Shown here piece by piece: positions 29,047 to 33,186 of a stretch of DNA of 33,186 nucleotides. This stretch comes from JABDPF01 sp036351575 (GTDB lineage: Bacteria; Pseudomonadota; Gammaproteobacteria; Xanthomonadales; SZUA-36). The DNA lies in the NCBI GenBank assembly GCA_036351575.1, contig JAZBPJ010000026.1, forward strand, positions 1 through 33,186, written 5' to 3'. The notes beneath the pieces were generated by a model, which did no database searches, was not told where the DNA came from, and worked only from the letters and a program-made list of their open reading frames with translations. Made by a program: the position numbers and the translations under genes. The stretch's first letter is position 1. Every line of letters begins with the position of its first letter.

Positions 29047-30684
29047 ATGGAAACTCACCGTAACATATTGATTGCCATTGTTTTTTCACTGATTTCCTCG
29101 GTGGCGCTTGCGGACCGGCCGGCACTGATCCTGCAGATCACCGTCGACCAGCTTCGAGCGGACATGGTCTGGCGAAACGCGGATCGTTTCGGTGCGGGCG
29201 GCTACCGCTATCTGCTGGATGAAGGAACGGTTTATACCGACGCGCTATTCCGGCACGCGACGACGGTGACGGCGGTCGGGCACGCAACGCTGGCCACCGG
29301 GGGCAGCCCCCGCCAACACGGAATCGTCGCCAATGACTGGTGGGACCGCGGCAATCGCCGCGTCCTGAACAACGTGGAAGATCCGAATGCTCCCTACGTC
29401 GAGGGAACCCAGGGCGAGGGCCCGGGCCGCTCTCCGAGAAACCTGATCGGCAGCACGTTCTCCGACGAACTGGTCCTCGCCAGCGACGGAAAATCGCGGG
29501 CGTTTGGCGTCTCCACCAAGGATCGCGGCGCGATCCTGCTGGCCGGTCACCGCGGCGAAGCGTACTGGTACTCGATCGTGACCGGGGACTACGTTACGAC
29601 GACCTGGTACGCCCGGGAGTTGCCGGGCTGGGTCCGGGACTGGAATGCCCGCCGGCCGGCAGACAGCTACAGCGGGCAGACCTGGAATCTGCTTGGAGAT
29701 GCGGGCGACTACTTTTTCGCGGATCGTGACGACCGTTCCTACGAAGTGCCCCGGGGCGGCATGGGCAATCGTTTCCCGCACCGGATGAGCGAGGTCGACG
29801 ATGCCGATTTCTACCAGGACCTGCGCTACACGCCCTGGGCGGACGAGATGACCCTGTCGTTCGCGCTGGCCCTGCTGGAGGCCGAGGAAGTCGGTCAGCG
29901 CGGGCACACGGATTTCCTGTCGATCAGTTTTTCGGCCACCGACTACATCGGTCATGCTTTCGGCCCGAACAGCCTCGAAGCGGAGGATAACGTGCTGCGC
30001 CTGGACCGCCTGCTGGCGCGCCTGTTCGCCGCCATTGACGAGGCGGTCGGGCTGGACAATACGCTGATCGTGCTCAGCGCCGATCACGGGGTGCAGGTCG
30101 CGCCGGAATACGCGGCGGAACACGGCCTGCCGTCGGGCCGGATCGGCACGAAGCCGACGGAGGATCTTCTGAACGCGGCGCTGGCGAAACGCTTCGATAC
30201 GCGGGAACCGCTGATCGCCGCCTTCAAAAAGCCGTCGCTTTACCTGGATTACCAGGCATTGGAGCGAGCCGGTATCGCACGCCGTGCGGCCGAGCAGGCG
30301 CTGGCGGAGGAGGTCCTGCGTCTCGAGGGCGTGTCGCTCGCGCTGACGCGCTCGCAGCTGATTCTGGACCGGGGCGCACCCGATACGCCGCTGCTGCAGG
30401 CCGTGCGGAATTCCTTTCACCCGGATCGCTCGGGCGATGTTTACGTGGTCACCGACCCCTTCTGGTATTTCGGTTCGAGTCCGCAGGGCAACGCGGCCAC
30501 GCACGGGACGGTGCACAACTCGGATCGGCACGTGCCGCTGCTTTTCACCGGGCCGGGTATCAACAAGATGACCGTGCACCGGCGCGTGGCTCCGCGTGAC
30601 GTGGCGCCGACGCTCAGCGCCATCATGGGCGTCGCGCCGCCGTCCGGCTCGGTCGGCGAAGTCCTGGCGGAAGTCATGCCCTGA
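29047..30684 (+). CDS. Secreted PafA-type alkaline phosphatase
   Basis: A 545-residue exported phosphomonoesterase of the alkaline phosphatase superfamily (phosphodiesterase/nucleotide pyrophosphatase branch) that releases phosphate from organic esters in the periplasm. A signal peptide ends near Ala22. The residues match the Elizabethkingia PafA active site with identical spacing: metal ligand Asp34, nucleophile Thr75 in TTVTAVGHATL, Asn96 in VANDWWD, and Lys158/Arg160 in STKDRGAI (PafA 38, 79, 100, 162, 164). SADHG and the late HGTVHNSDRHVP supply further metal ligands. No Shine-Dalgarno is clear before the ATG. It is divergent from the aminotransferase, and I see no Pho box in the 143-bp gap. 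The gene ends at a terminator shared with the opposing tRNA. Confidence 0.9.
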   Translation: METHRNILIAIVFSLISSVALADRPALILQITVDQLRADMVWRNADRFGAGGYRYLLDEGTVYTDALFRHATTVTAVGHATLATGGSPRQHGIVANDWWDRGNRRVLNNVEDPNAPYVEGTQGEGPGRSPRNLIGSTFSDELVLASDGKSRAFGVSTKDRGAILLAGHRGEAYWYSIVTGDYVTTTWYARELPGWVRDWNARRPADSYSGQTWNLLGDAGDYFFADRDDRSYEVPRGGMGNRFPHRMSEVDDADFYQDLRYTPWADEMTLSFALALLEAEEVGQRGHTDFLSISFSATDYIGHAFGPNSLEAEDNVLRLDRLLARLFAAIDEAVGLDNTLIVLSADHGVQVAPEYAAEHGLPSGRIGTKPTEDLLNAALAKRFDTREPLIAAFKKPSLYLDYQALERAGIARRAAEQALAEEVLRLEGVSLALTRSQLILDRGAPDTPLLQAVRNSFHPDRSGDVYVVTDPFWYFGSSPQGNAATHGTVHNSDRHVPLLFTGPGINKMTVHRRVAPRDVAPTLSAIMGVAPPSGSVGEVLAEVMP

Positions 30685-30719
30685 AAAAAAAACGCGGGTC
30701 CAAAGTCCGGACCCGCGTT
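30684..30719 (-). terminator. Rho-independent terminator of the tRNA-Leu transcript
   Basis: An 11-bp stem (AACGCGGGTCC / GGACCCGCGTT) with a 7-nt loop, followed on the minus strand by nine T. It overlaps the last base of the phosphatase stop codon. On the plus strand the stem lacks a T-run directly after it, so it serves mainly the minus-strand tRNA. Confidence 0.88.
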
Positions 30720-30768
30720 CGCATGATAAAAACCGTTTTTCTTGTTATTGCTTATTCTTCTTGGAAAC

Positions 30769-30855
30769 TGGTGCCCAGGAGAGGACTTGAACCTCCACGA
30801 GCTAATGCTCACTAGCACCTGAAGCTAGCGCGTCTACCAATTCCGCCACCTGGGC
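30769..30855 (-). tRNA. tRNA-Leu (anticodon CAG)
   Basis: An 87-nt type II tRNA including an encoded CCA end. The acceptor stem is GCCCAGG/CCTGGGC with discriminator A. The anticodon stem CTAGC/GCTAG encloses the loop TTCAGGT, giving anticodon CAG (reads CUG). A long variable arm (GAGC...GCTC) and GGTTCAAGTCC in the T-arm are present. It reads CUG, the commonest leucine codon in such a GC-rich genome. It has its own promoter and terminator. Confidence 0.96.
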
Positions 30856-30863
30856 TTTAAAAA

Positions 30864-30891
30864 GGCGGAGGTAAAAGGGGGAACCTCCGCC
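30864..30891 (-). other. Hairpin in the tRNA-Leu leader
   Basis: A 9-bp perfect stem (GGCGGAGGT / ACCTCCGCC) with a 10-nt loop. On the minus strand TTTTTAAA follows directly, then the tRNA 9 nt after the stem. It looks like an intrinsic terminator placed between promoter and tRNA, or a processing structure for the 5' leader. Confidence 0.6.
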
Positions 30892-30936
30892 TCGGATGAC
30901 TCACAGGAAAAGGGGGGAACCTGCAAATCGGGGCGT

Positions 30937-30965
30937 ACTGTAGTGGTTTGACGCTGCGAAGTCAA
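30937..30965 (-). promoter_or_regulatory. Promoter of tRNA-Leu
   Basis: On the minus strand TTGACT (30960-30965) and TACAGT (30937-30942) are separated by exactly 17 bp. A GC-rich discriminator (GCCCC) follows, as is usual for stable-RNA promoters under stringent control. The predicted start near 30930 gives a leader of about 75 nt. Confidence 0.75.
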
Positions 30966-31028
30966 CCGAAAACGGATGCCCCGTTGACGGTACAATGAAG
31001 CCTCACTCCCCCTCATCTGCAGGTCCGG

Positions 31029-33186
31029 ATGGTCCCCATGGACAAGAAACGAAATAAACGGCAGCAAGAAAACCGAATCGACGCGGAAGCGCCTGAAAGA
31101 AGGGAGATAATCGGTCTCCTCGAAGACCACGGCCGGCCCTTGGCGCGCAAGGAAATCGTCCGTCGCCTGGATGTCGAGAGCGACGACAGCCGCGAAATTC
31201 TTCGCCGCCGGCTGAAGGCCATGGTGCGCGACGGGCAGTTGGTGCGCAACCGGCGCGGCGCCTACGGCATACCGGCCCGCATGGACCTCTTTGCCGGGCG
31301 CATCTCGGCACATCCCGACGGCTACGGTTTCGTCATGCCGGACAGCGGAGAGTCCGATCTTTACCTCTCGCCTCGTGAAATGCGCAGCGTGCTGCACGGT
31401 GACCGTGTGCTGGCCTCGGTCGTCGGCGTGGACTCCCGCGGACGCCGCGAAGGCGCCGTGCGTGAAATCCTGGAACGGGCGCACAGCCGCATCGTGGGGC
31501 ACTTCGTGGAGGAAAGCGGTATCGCGCTGGTCGTGTCCGACGACAAGCGCATCACGCAGGACGTACTGGTGCCCCCGGCGGATACGGCGGGGGCCCGGCC
31601 CGGCCAGGTCGTCGTAGCCGAGATCGTGCAGCAGCCGGGCGCGCGGCAGCCGCCGCTGGGGCGCATCGTCGAGATCCTCGGCAAGAGCGGCGCGCCGGGC
31701 ATGGCCACGGAAATCGCGATCCGCAATTTCGACCTGCCGCATGAATGGCCGGACGGTGTTGAAGAACAGGCGAAAGCGTTCGGCGCCGAGGTGCCGCAGG
31801 ACATGAAAGAGGGCCGTCGCGACCTGCGGGAGCTGCCGCTGGTCACGATCGACGGCGCCGATGCACGCGATTTCGATGACGCGGTTTTCGCGGAGCGGCG
31901 CAAAAACGGCTGGCGGCTGGTGGTCGCCATCGCGGACGTTTCTTCTTACGTCAAGCCCGGCAAGGCGCTGGACCGGGAAGCCGTGAACCGCGCCACCTCC
32001 GTGTATTTTCCCGGACGCGTGATCCCGATGCTGCCCGAGGCGCTTTCCAATGGCCTGTGCTCACTGAAACCCGATGAAGACCGGCTTTGCCTGGTCTGTG
32101 ACATGTCGGTGAGCGACGAGGGCAAGGTAACGCGGTCGCGCTTCGACGCGGCCGTGATGCGTTCCCAGGCCCGGCTGACGTACGACGAGGTCTGGAACTG
32201 GATCGTCGGCGGTTCGCCGGAAATCCGGCCGGGCGCAAGGCAAGTGTCAGCGTCGCTCAAAGAACTTTACGGCGTCTACCGTGCCTTGCGCAAAGCGCGT
32301 TCAAAACGTGGCGCGATCGATTTCGAGAGCAGTGAAGTGCGCTTTGTGTTCGACGAACGCGGCGCGGTGGACGACATCCTGCCCTACGAGCGCAACGACG
32401 CGCACCTGCTGATCGAGGAGTGCATGGTCGCGGCCAATGTCGAGGCGGCGCTATTCCTGCTGCGGCACCGAATCCCCGGGCCGTTCAGGGCGCACGAGCC
32501 GCCGCCGGCGGAAAAGCTGGAGTCGCTCGAGCAGTTCCTGCGCGGCCTGGGCATCAAGGTGCCCTGGCGCGGCCGGCCCGGCCCGCGTGATTTCGAGACC
32601 GTCGTGCAGCAGATCAAGGGGCGCGAGGACCGGCCCCTGATCATGGCCGTGCTGCTGCGCGCGCAGAGCCTGGCCAGTTACCAGGCGCGCAACAGCGGGC
32701 ACTTCGGCCTGGCGCTGGAGGCCTATGCGCATTTCACGTCGCCGATCCGGCGCTACCCGGACCTGCTGGTGCACCGCGCCATTCACCATGTCATCGAGCA
32801 CCGCGGACCCGCCGGCTACCCGGTCGGCAACGAGCAGATGGAAAAGCTGTGCGAAGCCTGCTCGCACCGCTCACGCCGGGCCGAGGAAGCCGAGCGGGAC
32901 GTCAACGAACGGCTCAAAGCCTACTTCATGGAGCGCCATATCGGCGACGTGTTCGAGGGCCGGGTCACCGGAGTCACCTCGTTCGGCCTGTTCGTCGAGT
33001 TGGACCGCAACCAGGTATCGGGGCTGGTGCACATTACGTCGCTGCCCAACGACTATTATCACTTCGACCCCGTCGTGCACCGCCTGGTCGGTGAGCGCAC
33101 CGGGCGCGCCTTTCAGCTTGCGCAGAAACTGCGCGTCAAGGTGGTATCGGTCAACGTGGCTGACCGCAAGATCGATTTCGAGCTGG
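31029..33186 (+). CDS. rnr: Ribonuclease R (5' part, runs off the window)
   Basis: The first 719 codons of an RNB-family 3'-5' exoribonuclease that degrades structured RNA. Domains in order: an N-terminal winged-helix region (about 22-85) with LARKEIVRRLD, two cold-shock OB folds, the RNB catalytic domain, and the start of an S1 domain at about residue 640. The metal-binding aspartates Asp275, Asp281, Asp283 and Asp284 in TIDGADARDFDD have the spacing of E. coli Asp272/278/280/281. ATG 31029 (with AGGT just before) and ATG 31038 are both possible starts. The C-terminal S1 remainder and basic tail lie beyond the window. TACAAT at 30991-30996 may be its -10 element. Confidence 0.95.
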   Translation, partial: MVPMDKKRNKRQQENRIDAEAPERREIIGLLEDHGRPLARKEIVRRLDVESDDSREILRRRLKAMVRDGQLVRNRRGAYGIPARMDLFAGRISAHPDGYGFVMPDSGESDLYLSPREMRSVLHGDRVLASVVGVDSRGRREGAVREILERAHSRIVGHFVEESGIALVVSDDKRITQDVLVPPADTAGARPGQVVVAEIVQQPGARQPPLGRIVEILGKSGAPGMATEIAIRNFDLPHEWPDGVEEQAKAFGAEVPQDMKEGRRDLRELPLVTIDGADARDFDDAVFAERRKNGWRLVVAIADVSSYVKPGKALDREAVNRATSVYFPGRVIPMLPEALSNGLCSLKPDEDRLCLVCDMSVSDEGKVTRSRFDAAVMRSQARLTYDEVWNWIVGGSPEIRPGARQVSASLKELYGVYRALRKARSKRGAIDFESSEVRFVFDERGAVDDILPYERNDAHLLIEECMVAANVEAALFLLRHRIPGPFRAHEPPPAEKLESLEQFLRGLGIKVPWRGRPGPRDFETVVQQIKGREDRPLIMAVLLRAQSLASYQARNSGHFGLALEAYAHFTSPIRRYPDLLVHRAIHHVIEHRGPAGYPVGNEQMEKLCEACSHRSRRAEEAERDVNERLKAYFMERHIGDVFEGRVTGVTSFGLFVELDRNQVSGLVHITSLPNDYYHFDPVVHRLVGERTGRAFQLAQKLRVKVVSVNVADRKIDFEL

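Overview
The window looks like a chromosomal stretch of a GC-rich, free-living gammaproteobacterium. The evidence is the mutL-miaA-hfq-hflX-hflK-hflC-DUF2065-purA gene order, a 180-kDa-class NAD-glutamate dehydrogenase, a short NAD kinase of the type I associate with xanthomonads, an ArsR-methyltransferase (SahR) next to metH, and an octaheme cytochrome of the tetrathionate reductase family. I cannot fix the genus; Chromatiales or Xanthomonadales relatives would fit.

Layout. 1-311 holds no gene. 312-773 is a PaaI-type thioesterase. It converges with a minus-strand operon, sahR-metH (5530 to 843), which runs from a 28-bp dyad operator at 5555-5582. Divergent from it, 5699-11417 carries gdhB and nadK with overlapping ends, closed by a UUCG-loop hairpin. 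11593-12953 is a translationally coupled low-molecular-weight phosphatase and fructosamine/ribulosamine kinase pair, a plausible protein-deglycation unit. 12954-13620 is a 667-bp gene-free stretch full of hairpins and a 205-bp inverted-repeat structure. 13621-21556 is the housekeeping run from mutL to purA.

21707-27178 is the most distinctive part: four tightly spaced or overlapping genes. They encode a membrane-anchored octaheme cytochrome c (OTR family), a seven-heme cytochrome c fused to a cytochrome b membrane domain, a half-size YeeE/YedE permease, and a second YeeE/YedE half fused to a rhodanese domain that lacks its catalytic cysteine and ends in a Gly-Gly-Cys-Gly tail. I read this as one quinone-linked sulfur-oxyanion (thiosulfate/tetrathionate) redox and transport module. 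The substrate is inferred, and nitrogen oxyanions are the main alternative.

27179-27706 is again gene-free. Two 129-bp direct repeats differing at three positions flank a 116-bp hairpin element that resembles the one before mutL. After it come a minus-strand class I aminotransferase (27707-28903), a secreted PafA-type alkaline phosphatase (29047-30684), a minus-strand tRNA-Leu(CAG) with its own promoter and terminator, and the 5' part of rnr (RNase R), which runs off the window end.
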